Of a stretch of 8,260 nucleotides of DNA, positions 1-6,210 are shown in pieces. The position numbers and the translations under genes are program-made. The first letter of the stretch is position 1; every line of letters starts with the position of its first letter. The notes under the pieces were generated by a model. It did not search any database. It was given only the letters and a program-made list of their open reading frames with translations, and was not told the origin of the DNA. This DNA is from Bacteroidaceae bacterium (GTDB lineage: Bacteria; Bacteroidota; Bacteroidia; Bacteroidales; Bacteroidaceae): the NCBI GenBank assembly GCA_024695315.1, contig JAILIJ010000238.1, forward strand, positions 1-8,260. Reading direction: 5' to 3'.

Positions 1-42
1 TCCCCAAGCTTGAGTTAATGACACAAACAAAAATTGGCTGTG

Positions 43-76
43 AAAAAATAAAAGTCGCTGATAATCAGCGACTTTT
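43..76 (-). terminator. Rho-independent terminator of the tRNA operon
   Basis: A perfect 12-bp stem (50-61 with 65-76, AAAAGTCGCTGA and its complement) closes a 3-nt loop. On the minus strand it is followed by ATTTTTT (43-49). It begins one base after the discriminator base of tRNA-Ser, so it ends the six-tRNA transcript. Seen directly in the sequence. Confidence 0.9.
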
Positions 77-77
77 G

Positions 78-162
78 CGGAGAGAGAGGGATTCGAACCC
101 CCGGTACCTCTCAGTACGTCGGTTTTCAAGACCGGTGCAATCGACCACTCTGCCATCTCTCC
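78..162 (-). tRNA. tRNA-Ser(TGA)
   Basis: This 85-nt class II tRNA reads UCA codons. The acceptor stem GGAGAGA/TCTCTCC is fully paired. The anticodon loop CTTGAAA sits on a CGGT/ACCG stem and gives anticodon TGA. A long variable arm (GTAC...GTAC) and the T loop TTCGAAT are present. The discriminator is G, as in serine tRNAs. The 3' CCA is not encoded, so it must be added after transcription. It is the last tRNA before the terminator. Confidence 0.96.
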
Positions 163-199
163 AAAAAAGTTTGAAAGTAGTGGTATATTTCAAACTTTG

Positions 200-272
200 T
201 ACGCCCTCAGGGGCTCGAACCCTGGACCCATTGATTAAGAGTCAATTGCTCTACCAACTGAGCTAAGGACGC
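200..272 (-). tRNA. tRNA-Lys(CTT)
   Basis: This 73-nt tRNA has a seven-pair acceptor stem (GCGTCCT with AGGGCGT) containing two G-U pairs, one of them at position 1-72. The anticodon stem ATTGA/TCAAT carries loop CTCTTAA, giving anticodon CTT for AAG codons. The D arm GCTC...GAGC, T loop TTCGAGC and discriminator A are all present. CCA is not encoded. Confidence 0.95.
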
Positions 273-308
273 ATTGTTGAAGAATTAAATTCTTCGGTTT
301 TTGTTTTG

Positions 309-382
309 CGCTTCAGGATGGGCTTGAACCAACGACCCCCTGATTAACAGTCAGGTGCTCTAACCGACTGAGCTACTGAAGC
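309..382 (-). tRNA. tRNA-Asn(GTT)
   Basis: This 74-nt tRNA has a perfect acceptor stem GCTTCAG/CTGAAGC and an anticodon stem CCTGA/TCAGG with loop CTGTTAA, giving anticodon GTT for AAC and AAU codons. The T loop is TTCAAGC, within the usual TTCRANY pattern, and the discriminator is G. CCA is not encoded. Confidence 0.96.
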
Positions 383-394
383 ATTATTTTAGTG

Positions 395-476
395 TGAAGA
401 GGAGGAGACTCGAACTCCCACGGGCTGAGCCCACTACCCCCTCAAAGTAGCGCGTCTACCATTCCGCCACCTCTCC
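395..476 (-). tRNA. tRNA-Leu(GAG)
   Basis: This 82-nt class II tRNA has acceptor stem GGAGAGG/CCTCTTC with one G-U pair. The anticodon stem CTACT/GGTAG has loop TTGAGGG and anticodon GAG, which reads CUC and CUU. The variable arm forms GGGC/GCCC, and the discriminator is A, as expected for leucine. Its D-arm region is identical over more than 20 nt to that of the neighbouring tRNA-Leu(CAG). Confidence 0.95.
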
Positions 477-504
477 ATACTTGGGTATACTTTTTGATTC
501 GAAG

Positions 505-585
505 TGCCCACGACAAGACTCGAACTTGCACGTCTTTCAACACTCGCACCTGAAACGAGCGCGTCTACCATTCCGCCACATGGGC
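505..585 (-). tRNA. tRNA-Leu(CAG)
   Basis: This 81-nt class II tRNA has acceptor stem GCCCATG/CGTGGGC. The anticodon stem CTCGT/GCGAG carries loop TTCAGGT, so the anticodon is CAG, reading CUG. The discriminator is A and the T loop is TTCGAGT. The genomic base just before position 1 is also G, so the mature 5' end could be mis-called by one base. CCA is not encoded. Confidence 0.95.
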
Positions 586-613
586 CAATCGTGTATCACT
601 CTTCATCGAAGAG

Positions 614-686
614 AGCGGAAAACGAGACTCGAACTCGCGACCCCAACCTTGGCAAGGTTGTGCTCTACCAACTGAGCTATTTCCGC
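614..686 (-). tRNA. tRNA-Gly(GCC)
   Basis: This is the first tRNA of the operon, 73 nt long. The acceptor stem GCGGAAA/TTTCCGC is perfect. The anticodon stem CAACC/GGTTG with loop TTGCCAA gives anticodon GCC for GGC and GGU. The T loop is TTCGAGT and the discriminator is T. It lies 56 nt downstream of the -7 box, which leaves a 5' leader for RNase P to remove. Confidence 0.96.
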
Positions 687-742
687 AAATTTTCTTGCTT
701 CTAAAGTTCTGCTTAGATTGCTTTCCTTTTCGTTAGCGAGTG

Positions 743-773
743 CAAAGGTAGGGCTTTTTCTCATACCTGCAAA
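743..773 (-). promoter_or_regulatory. Bacteroidota-type promoter of the tRNA operon
   Basis: On the minus strand, -33 box TTTG (770-773) and -7 box TACCTTTG (743-750) are separated by exactly 19 nt. This matches the known Bacteroidota primary-sigma consensus TTTG-N19/20-TAnnTTTG. Transcription should start near 736-739, about 50 nt before tRNA-Gly. The -33 box is one base from the terminator of the upstream operon. Confidence 0.85.
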
Positions 774-774
774 C

Positions 775-822
775 AAAAAGAGAAAGAATTTTATATGACT
801 ATCTAAAATTCTTTCTCTTTTT
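775..822 (-). terminator. Terminator of the bamD-rpoZ-DUF4293 operon
   Basis: A perfect 19-bp inverted repeat (775-793 with 804-822) encloses a 10-nt loop. On the minus strand the descending arm ends CTCTTTTT, then GTTTG, so the run of T lies inside the stem, as in bidirectional terminators. It lies 41 nt after the DUF4293 stop codon and directly before the tRNA promoter. Confidence 0.85.
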
Positions 823-863
823 ACAATTATGTAAAGCAAATATGAAATATCATACCATAAACA

Positions 864-1349
864 TCATCTTAATCTATCTAAAGATCTAACTAAAGCCTCA
901 TCCTTTCTAATACCACAAATTGCCAGAATATTAAGAAAAATACTCAACACAGGCAATACAGCCAAGAAAGGAGCATGAAACTCCACAGGCATATTAGGTG
1001 CAAAATTCAGCAACGACAAATCATACTTATACGCAAAAAGAGCGTATGCAATAACATATCCTACCAAAAGAATGGTACTAACAATAGTCAAACGCAACTG
1101 GCGCATACGTTTACGAAAAAGCATAATACTCATAAGAGTAAGGAACATAACCATAATGAGTAAAACTCCTAAGCAGAAAGGCCCCCAGCTATCATAAGCC
1201 TCAAAAGCACCATAAGTATAAAATGCGAAATTCGAAAATTCAGCAACCGTATCCCCCTTAAAAGTCCACTCGCCCATTGTAGTCATCAATCCCACAAATG
1301 AGAAAATGAGTACAAGGGCGAGGTAAACAGTTTGTATTCGTTGTATCAT
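864..1349 (-). CDS. DUF4293 family four-helix membrane protein
   Basis: This 161-residue inner-membrane protein belongs to DUF4293, a family of unknown function largely confined to Bacteroidota. Four hydrophobic segments are visible, at about residues 7-25, 57-78, 86-107 and 126-147. They alternate with a basic loop (RKRMRQLR, 79-86) and end in the tail IRKDEALVRSLDRLR, which I recognise as typical of the family. I chose the ATG at 1349, giving MIQRIQ, 9 nt after the rpoZ stop. A TTG at 1358 directly after that stop would add three residues (MLD) but is less likely. The last gene of the bamD-rpoZ operon, it is followed by a strong terminator. No biochemical role can be read from the sequence. 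Confidence 0.88.
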   Translation of the reverse strand: MIQRIQTVYLALVLIFSFVGLMTTMGEWTFKGDTVAEFSNFAFYTYGAFEAYDSWGPFCLGVLLIMVMFLTLMSIMLFRKRMRQLRLTIVSTILLVGYVIAYALFAYKYDLSLLNFAPNMPVEFHAPFLAVLPVLSIFLNILAICGIRKDEALVRSLDRLR

Positions 1350-1358
1350 ATCTAACAA

Positions 1359-1697
1359 TTATGCAAGTCTGTCCGATGCCTCCTTTGATGGATTGCGATA
1401 ATAAACCTTATCCTCAACGAACTCCTGTGTAGCAATAAGAGTTGGCTTAGGAAGACGCTCATAATACTTAGAGATTTGAATCTGTTCTTCATTCTCGAAC
1501 ACCTCTTCAAGGCTATCGTTAGAAGTACCGAATTCCTGAAGCTTTTTAGACAATTCATCCTTTACAGCAACAGAAATCTGATTTGCACGCTTACCAATAA
1601 TAGCAACACTTTCGTAGATGTTATTAGTATCACGACAAAGATCCATCAAGTCGCGAGTTACAGTTGTTGTAGGTGCATTTGTTTTTTTGAAATCCAT
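1359..1697 (-). CDS. rpoZ: RNA polymerase omega subunit (Bacteroidota type)
   Basis: This 112-residue protein of the omega/RPB6 family binds the beta-prime subunit and helps RNA polymerase assemble in the cytoplasm. The key stretch is residues 26-42, NIYESVAIIGKRANQIS, which matches the conserved omega helix (E. coli has a similar ...KRARQ element). It is followed by an acidic linker (64-72) and a C-terminal extension rich in aromatic and basic residues that is usual in Bacteroidota. The ATG start gives MDFKKTNAPTTTVTRDL, the normal N-terminus for this group. It lies 61 nt downstream of bamD and 9 nt upstream of DUF4293. I see no -7 box of its own, so it is probably transcribed from the bamD promoter. 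Confidence 0.9.
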   Translation of the reverse strand: MDFKKTNAPTTTVTRDLMDLCRDTNNIYESVAIIGKRANQISVAVKDELSKKLQEFGTSNDSLEEVFENEEQIQISKYYERLPKPTLIATQEFVEDKVYYRNPSKEASDRLA

Positions 1698-1735
1698 AAT
1701 TTAATATACTAAATATTGTTATTATTCTAATAAAT

Positions 1736-1751
1736 AATGTGTAAACACATT
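1736..1751. repeat. Small intercistronic hairpin between bamD and rpoZ
   Basis: AATGTG and CACATT form a 6-bp perfect dyad around the loop TAAA in the 61-nt gap between bamD and rpoZ. No T-run follows it on the minus strand, so it is not a clear terminator. It might be a processing or stability element in the operon mRNA, or chance in AT-rich DNA. Confidence 0.35.
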
Positions 1752-1758
1752 TCAATCT

Positions 1759-2589
1759 TTAATTGAACTCATTTTTTATCTTAGCATTTGCATGCTTAAA
1801 GATATTATCCGCTTCCTTTATATATTTACTATTCGGAAACTCATTTTTGAAGCCATAATACTCATCAATAGCCTGTCGGAAACGTTCATCAGCCTTATCT
1901 TCCACACTTTGAGTAGCTAATTCATAACGAGCACGCAAAACCATCATATACAAATCCTCACGTAGATTAGTATAAGGGTAAGTACGCAAAGCATTTTCCG
2001 CGGTAATGATACAAGCCTCATAATTACTGCCACCATTCAGACAGTTACCAGTATAATTTCCCAAATTATAATACAACTCAGCAGCATCATATTCCTTCTG
2101 TACAAGACGATCCTGTAGTTGGAAAATCATATCATTCACATCTTCCCTACGAGTTGAGTAAGGATAGAAATCGAGGAACTCTTGCAATTTATTGATTGCA
2201 GAGTATGTAGGGCTTTGATCCAATCTTGGGTCAGGTGACTGCAAGAAATTACCTCTTGCACTATAGAACCTTGCAAGTTCCGTATAGTCTCCCTTTGGAT
2301 AAGTCTTCACGTAGCGGTCGAAGAAAAGAGATGATGTTTCATAATCCTTGAGATTATAATGACACATCGATAGCATATAAAGAGACTCCTCCGCTCTATC
2401 AGACCCTTTGAAAGGAACAATCAATTCCTCCAAAATTTGATAAGCACGTGTGTAACTGCCAGCAGCATAATACTCCTTAGCAGCCTCGTATTTATAATCG
2501 TAATCTGTAGTTTTCAGTACTTCATTATAAGAGTTGCAAGCTCCCAAAAAGAGTGAAGAAAACAATAGTAAACCGAAAAACTTTTTCAT
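1759..2589 (-). CDS. bamD: Outer membrane assembly lipoprotein BamD
   Basis: This 276-residue lipoprotein is a BamD homologue, part of the BAM machine that inserts beta-barrel proteins into the outer membrane. It is expected to be anchored to the periplasmic face of the outer membrane. The N-terminus MKKFFGLLLFSSLFLGAC is a lipoprotein signal peptide with lipobox LGAC and lipidated Cys18. The rest is TPR-like helical repeats, including about 33-66 (YEAAKEYYAAGSYTRAYQIL), 70-103, 131-165 and 170-205. The family hallmark of paired Tyr/Phe-Pro turns (TYPKGDY, FYPYS, TYPYT, EFPNS) recurs. I chose the ATG at 2589. An ATG at 2595 would add only MT, and the upstream TTG at 2622 lies beyond the -7 box and cannot be used from that promoter. 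It heads the operon with rpoZ and DUF4293. Confidence 0.92.
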   Translation of the reverse strand: MKKFFGLLLFSSLFLGACNSYNEVLKTTDYDYKYEAAKEYYAAGSYTRAYQILEELIVPFKGSDRAEESLYMLSMCHYNLKDYETSSLFFDRYVKTYPKGDYTELARFYSARGNFLQSPDPRLDQSPTYSAINKLQEFLDFYPYSTRREDVNDMIFQLQDRLVQKEYDAAELYYNLGNYTGNCLNGGSNYEACIITAENALRTYPYTNLREDLYMMVLRARYELATQSVEDKADERFRQAIDEYYGFKNEFPNSKYIKEADNIFKHANAKIKNEFN

Positions 2590-2609
2590 TGTCATTTTAA
2601 AATGTTTTG

Positions 2610-2641
2610 CAAAGTTACGCAATCATAATGAGATAATCAAC
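2610..2641 (-). promoter_or_regulatory. Promoter of the bamD operon
   Basis: On the minus strand a perfect -7 box TAACTTTG (2610-2617) is preceded, after a 20-nt spacer, by GTTG (2638-2641), a three-of-four match to the -33 box. Transcription should start near 2603-2606, leaving a leader of only about 8-17 nt before the candidate ATG codons at 2595 and 2589. This fits the short leaders and lack of Shine-Dalgarno sequences in Bacteroidota. Confidence 0.65.
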
Positions 2642-2714
2642 ACCTCAAAATCAAAATTTAACAATAATAGGCTAAAAATTAATTGTTTTTAGGATAAGTT
2701 AAGCAAATATGAAG

Positions 2715-2722
2715 TAATTTTG
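2715..2722 (+). promoter_or_regulatory. -7 box of the uvrB promoter
   Basis: TAATTTTG is a perfect TAnnTTTG -7 element whose last base is only 4 nt before the uvrB ATG. I do not see a good TTTG at 19-21 nt upstream; the nearest T-rich tract is 2683-2690. If this box is used, the transcript starts at or next to the start codon. Confidence 0.6.
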
Positions 2723-2726
2723 CAGC

Positions 2727-4739
2727 ATGGATTTCGAACTCACTTCTCAATATGAGCCAACAGGTGATCAACCTGAGGCTATTGAGCAACTTACTCAAGG
2801 AGTATTAGACGGCATTCCCGCTCAGGTTTTATTAGGCGTAACAGGTTCTGGTAAGACATTCACTATTGCGAATGTAATCAAGAACATAGATAAGCCCACA
2901 CTTATCCTAAGTCACAACAAGACTTTGGCCCACCAGCTATATACGGAGATGAAGAACTTCTTTCCAAATAATGCTGTAGAATATTACGTAAGCTACTACG
3001 ACTACTACCAGCCAGAAGCCTACATTCCTTCTACGGATACATACATAGAGAAAGACTTAGCCATAAACGAAGAAGTCGACCGCCTAAGACTTGCTGCAAC
3101 ATCTGCCCTTCTTTCTGGTCGAAATGACGTAATCGTCGTTTCGTCCGTATCATGTATTTATGGTATGGGAAGCCCTATGGATTTCAGCGAGAACATAACC
3201 GAACTGAAAGTAGGACAATCACTCGACATAAACGTATTTCTCAGAAAACTCGTTGACAGCCTTTATGTAAGAAATGACTTAGAACTCACTCGAGGCCATT
3301 TTAGAGTAAAAGGCGAAAATGTAGATGTATATTTAGCATACGATGAGAAGATAGTTCGTATATGTTTTGCTTGGGACGAAATAGAATCCATTCAAGAAAT
3401 AGACCCGTTGACAGGTTCTATAATAACCACTTTTCAGGATTATAAGATCTACCCCGCCAATCTTTTCATGACCTCAAAGGAAAAGACACAGACGGCAATC
3501 CACATGATAGAAGACGACCTCCACGAGCGTTTAAAATTCTACGAGGAAATTGGAGATGTTGCAAAAGCACAACTTTTGGAACTTCGAGTAACGAATGACC
3601 TTGAAATGATTCGTGAATTAGGCCATTGCTCAGGCATAGAGAACTATTCCAGATATTTCGATGGTCGTAAACCTGGCGAGCGTCCATATTGTCTATTAGA
3701 CTTTTTCCCAAAAGACTTTTTGGTAGTCATCGACGAAAGCCACGAATCTATCCCACAGATTAGAGCCATGTATGGCGGAGACCGTAAACGAAAGACCACT
3801 CTTGTTGAGTATGGATATAGACTCCCTGCTGCCTTAGACAATCGTCCTTTGCAATTTGATGAGTTTGAAGAATTGACAAAACAGACAATATATGTCAGCG
3901 CAACACCAGCCCCATACGAATTAGAAAAGTCTGAAGGTGTGATTGTTGAACAACTTATCCGTCCGACAGGACTACTTGATCCAAAGATAGAAGTAAGGCC
4001 AACGGAAAATCAGGTAGACGACCTTATGGAAGAAATACAAAAACGTATTGAGGTCAACGAACGAGTCCTTGTCACCACCCTCACTAAGCGTATGGCCGAA
4101 GAATTGTCAGAATACCTATTGAACAACGGCATAAAATGTAGCTATATACATAGTGACATCGACACTTTTGAACGTGTAGAAATCCTTGACAAACTAAGAG
4201 CGGGCGAATTTGATGTCGTAGTCGGCGTCAACCTTCTTCGTGAGGGCTTAGATTTGCCAGAGGTTTCACTTGTTGCCATCCTTGACGCAGACAAAGAGGG
4301 TTTCCTGCGCAGCCATAGAGCGCTTACACAAACTGTAGGACGCGCAGCACGTAACGTAAACGGCATGGCCATTCTATACGGCGATAAAATCACAGAAAGT
4401 ATGAGGCTTACTATAGATGAAACCAATCGTCGACGTGCAAAACAGATGCAATACAACGAAGAGCACGGCATCACCCCAACCCAAATCAAGAAAGCCCAAA
4501 AGGCTATTCACGAAGGTAAAAAAGTCGACTATATCGGTAAAGCATACGTCGATGAGTCTTTTGTCAAGGCTGCCGAAGACCCTATCGTCAAGGAAATGGA
4601 TCACGAACAGTTGGAAAAAGCTATCGAGCATACACGAAAACTCATGCAAAAAGCCGCCAAGGATTTGGATTTCATGCTTGCAGCACAATATCGAGACGAG
4701 ATGCTAAAATTACAAGAAATATTAGAAAACGAAAAATAA
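2727..4739 (+). CDS. uvrB: Excinuclease ABC subunit B
   Basis: This 670-residue protein is UvrB, the damage-verifying DNA helicase-like subunit of nucleotide excision repair. It is loaded by UvrA and recruits UvrC for incision, in the cytoplasm. Visible landmarks are Walker A GVTGSGKT (37-44), the beta-hairpin region rich in tyrosines (YYDYYQPEAYIPSTDTYIEKD, about 90-110), Walker B-type DESH (336-339), helicase motif VI QTVGRAARN (535-543), and the C-terminal UVR motif (about 627-662) that contacts UvrC. The length is normal for the family and no key residue is missing. The start MDFELTSQYEPTGDQPEAI is the usual UvrB N-terminus. A transporter gene follows after 18 nt and probably shares the transcript. 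I see no LexA-type operator. Confidence 0.97.
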   Translation: MDFELTSQYEPTGDQPEAIEQLTQGVLDGIPAQVLLGVTGSGKTFTIANVIKNIDKPTLILSHNKTLAHQLYTEMKNFFPNNAVEYYVSYYDYYQPEAYIPSTDTYIEKDLAINEEVDRLRLAATSALLSGRNDVIVVSSVSCIYGMGSPMDFSENITELKVGQSLDINVFLRKLVDSLYVRNDLELTRGHFRVKGENVDVYLAYDEKIVRICFAWDEIESIQEIDPLTGSIITTFQDYKIYPANLFMTSKEKTQTAIHMIEDDLHERLKFYEEIGDVAKAQLLELRVTNDLEMIRELGHCSGIENYSRYFDGRKPGERPYCLLDFFPKDFLVVIDESHESIPQIRAMYGGDRKRKTTLVEYGYRLPAALDNRPLQFDEFEELTKQTIYVSATPAPYELEKSEGVIVEQLIRPTGLLDPKIEVRPTENQVDDLMEEIQKRIEVNERVLVTTLTKRMAEELSEYLLNNGIKCSYIHSDIDTFERVEILDKLRAGEFDVVVGVNLLREGLDLPEVSLVAILDADKEGFLRSHRALTQTVGRAARNVNGMAILYGDKITESMRLTIDETNRRRAKQMQYNEEHGITPTQIKKAQKAIHEGKKVDYIGKAYVDESFVKAAEDPIVKEMDHEQLEKAIEHTRKLMQKAAKDLDFMLAAQYRDEMLKLQEILENEK

Positions 4740-4757
4740 GCAGTAAAGAAAACAGGT

Positions 4758-5726
4758 ATGAAGATTGTAGGATTTATCAAAAACTGGTCACTCCCAATTT
4801 CTATGCTCTCAGGTGTGGCAGCATATTTCATTTATGTAAATATACATTCACTTGACAGCACTCATGCATTTATGAACAAAGCAATAAGCGAATACATACA
4901 ACCTTCGCTAATCTTCTGCATGCTATTTGTAAGCTTTTGTAAGATAAGTCCCAAGCAGCTAAAGCCAAAATCTTGGATGCTTTGGCCTCTGCTTGTACAG
5001 GTATTATCCTTTGTTGGTTTAGGAAGTATTATTATTACCAATCCTGACACAAGCTGGAAAGTAGTCATAGAAAGTGCCATGCTCTGTATGATATGTCCTA
5101 CTGCAACCGCAGCTTCCGTTGTAACAAGTAAACTGCACGGCAACGCCAGCGCAGTAGTATGTTACACATGCCTTATAAACCTCGCAGTCTCAATCATCAT
5201 TCCAGCTATAGTACCTTTGCTTCATGACACCCCTAAAGACATGTCCTTCATGACTTCATTTCTCATGATTCTTCACAAAGTATTCCCAACCCTAATATTT
5301 CCTCTATTACTTGCTTTCACAATTGAGATTATAGCTCCAAAATTACATAAAAAAATAATCTCATACAAGAATTTAGCATTCAACCTATGGATTGTAGCAC
5401 TTGCATTAGCCATCGGCATAACAGTAAAAGCCATTGTTCATAGTAATGAGCCACTTATAGCCCTTATTGGAATAGCCGTAGCAAGTTTAATTTGTTGTAT
5501 TCTACAATTCATAATAGGAAGATTTATCGGAATACATTTCAACGAAGACATAGCAGGCACCCAAGCCCTTGGACAAAAGAACACAGTATTTGCCATTTGG
5601 ACCGGTGCCACTTTCATGAATCCAGTAACAGCAATGGCTGGTGGTTTCTACTCCGTATGGCACAACATCATCAACTCTTACCAGCTTTATAAGGAAAGAA
5701 AAAAAGTAATAAAAATAAACAAGTGA
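4758..5726 (+). CDS. BASS-like multi-pass membrane transporter
   Basis: This 322-residue integral membrane protein has about nine or ten hydrophobic segments (roughly 11-29, 46-63, 74-94, 103-123, 131-155, 171-193, 206-226, 232-256, 276-300). It resembles the bile acid:sodium symporter (BASS) fold in having two conserved broken-helix regions: CPTATAASVVTSKLHGN (113-129) and LGQKNTVFAIWTGATF (271-286). The second corresponds to the GxQN region of sodium-coupled members. The substrate cannot be read from the sequence, and BASS proteins as a group carry organic anions such as bile acids, pantoate or keto acids. The ATG at 4758 follows the uvrB stop by 18 nt, so the two are likely one transcript, although no shared function is evident. 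The tail (311-322) is strongly basic (YKERKKVIKINK), suggesting a cytoplasmic C-terminus. The family call is moderately sure. Confidence 0.72.
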   Translation: MKIVGFIKNWSLPISMLSGVAAYFIYVNIHSLDSTHAFMNKAISEYIQPSLIFCMLFVSFCKISPKQLKPKSWMLWPLLVQVLSFVGLGSIIITNPDTSWKVVIESAMLCMICPTATAASVVTSKLHGNASAVVCYTCLINLAVSIIIPAIVPLLHDTPKDMSFMTSFLMILHKVFPTLIFPLLLAFTIEIIAPKLHKKIISYKNLAFNLWIVALALAIGITVKAIVHSNEPLIALIGIAVASLICCILQFIIGRFIGIHFNEDIAGTQALGQKNTVFAIWTGATFMNPVTAMAGGFYSVWHNIINSYQLYKERKKVIKINK

Positions 5727-5810
5727 TACGAAAAGCCAGGAAAACCTATAACGTATAGAATACCTAGAATCTCAACAAAATATAGGAAGCTTAGAAGCTC
5801 TCGCCTTTCT

Positions 5811-5858
5811 AAAGAAAAATATTCCAAGGAAAAGCCATTTTTAAGTTATTTTTTCTTT
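5811..5858 (+). terminator. Weak candidate terminator after the transporter gene
   Basis: AAAGAAAAAT (5811-5820) can pair with ATTTTTTCTTT (5848-5858), with one bulged T, around a 27-nt loop. The descending arm is itself T-rich. It lies 85 nt after the transporter stop codon. The stem is almost all A-T with a large loop, so this is only the best of weak candidates. Confidence 0.3.
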
Positions 5859-5927
5859 TGCAACTTTCATGTTATTTTGAAGTAAGAAAAAATCATATTC
5901 GTATGGGCATACTTCTCTACCCCAGTT

Positions 5928-5993
5928 CCTTCGACAACGCTTCGTAATACCTTCGTATTTCCTTCGTAACAGACCACAAATTTCTTCGATGTA
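5928..5993. repeat. Tandem 11-nt repeat array, consensus CCTTCGTAATN
   Basis: TTCG occurs at 5930, 5941, 5952 and 5963, exactly 11 nt apart, and again at 5985 (two periods later, with one degenerate unit between). The 11-nt units are CCTTCGACAAC, GCTTCGTAATA, CCTTCGTATTT, CCTTCGTAACA, a diverged unit, and TCTTCGATGTA. The period equals about one turn of the DNA helix. No gene covers it. Seen directly; the function is unknown. Confidence 0.8.
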
Positions 5994-6151
5994 AAATAAC
6001 AAATTCAAACACCTTAAATTTATGTTCAGCCCAAGTAGAAATCAAGTACGAAACTTCATCGTTAGATGAATGTTGCAATATACAAAAATTCACATCTTTT
6101 TACAAGAAAGTCATTCAAAAACACGCTATTTTTAAGATAAATTAACGCTAA

Positions 6152-6210
6152 TACCAAACCAATACAAAAAATTCTAATATTTTTCGAAAAATCTCATATT
6201 TTGTTTGGTA
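6152..6210. repeat. Nested inverted repeat
   Basis: Outer arms TACCAAAC (6152-6159) and GTTTGGTA (6203-6210) are perfect complements. Inside lies a perfect 14-nt palindrome, ATTTTTCGAAAAAT (6179-6192). An alternative inner pairing, ACAAAA (6164-6169) with TTTTGT (6199-6204), competes with the outer arm. It sits about 100 nt past the arabinofuranosidase stop codon and could end or stabilise that transcript, but no clean T-run follows it. Confidence 0.55.

Noticed and set aside
18..839. Short open frames across the tRNA cluster on both strands (for example 18-266, 481-675, 504-704 and 603-839)
   Set aside because: They run through or antisense to confidently folded tRNAs and their promoter, and the predicted peptides contain only translated tRNA sequence.
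1350..1358. TTG start at 1358 for the DUF4293 gene
   Set aside because: It would add MLD before MIQRIQ. The ATG at 1349 gives the N-terminus expected for the family.
2590..2622. TTG start at 2622 for bamD
   Set aside because: It lies upstream of the -7 box at 2610-2617 and would put 11 residues before a typical lipoprotein signal peptide.
4417..4707. Open frames overlapping uvrB in other frames or on the other strand (also 3466-3841 and 4142-4688)
   Set aside because: They are shadows of a long, fully conserved uvrB frame and show no recognisable domains.
4754..4756. AGG directly before the transporter ATG as a Shine-Dalgarno sequence
   Set aside because: It is only one base from the start codon, too close to pair with 16S rRNA, and Bacteroidota rarely use such sites.
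5901..5912. GTATG-GG-CATAC dyad as a terminator hairpin
   Set aside because: A 2-nt loop cannot close as an RNA hairpin and no T-run follows.
5928..5993. CRISPR array as an explanation of the CTTCGTA repeats
   Set aside because: The period is 11 nt with no unique spacers of usual length, and no cas genes are present.
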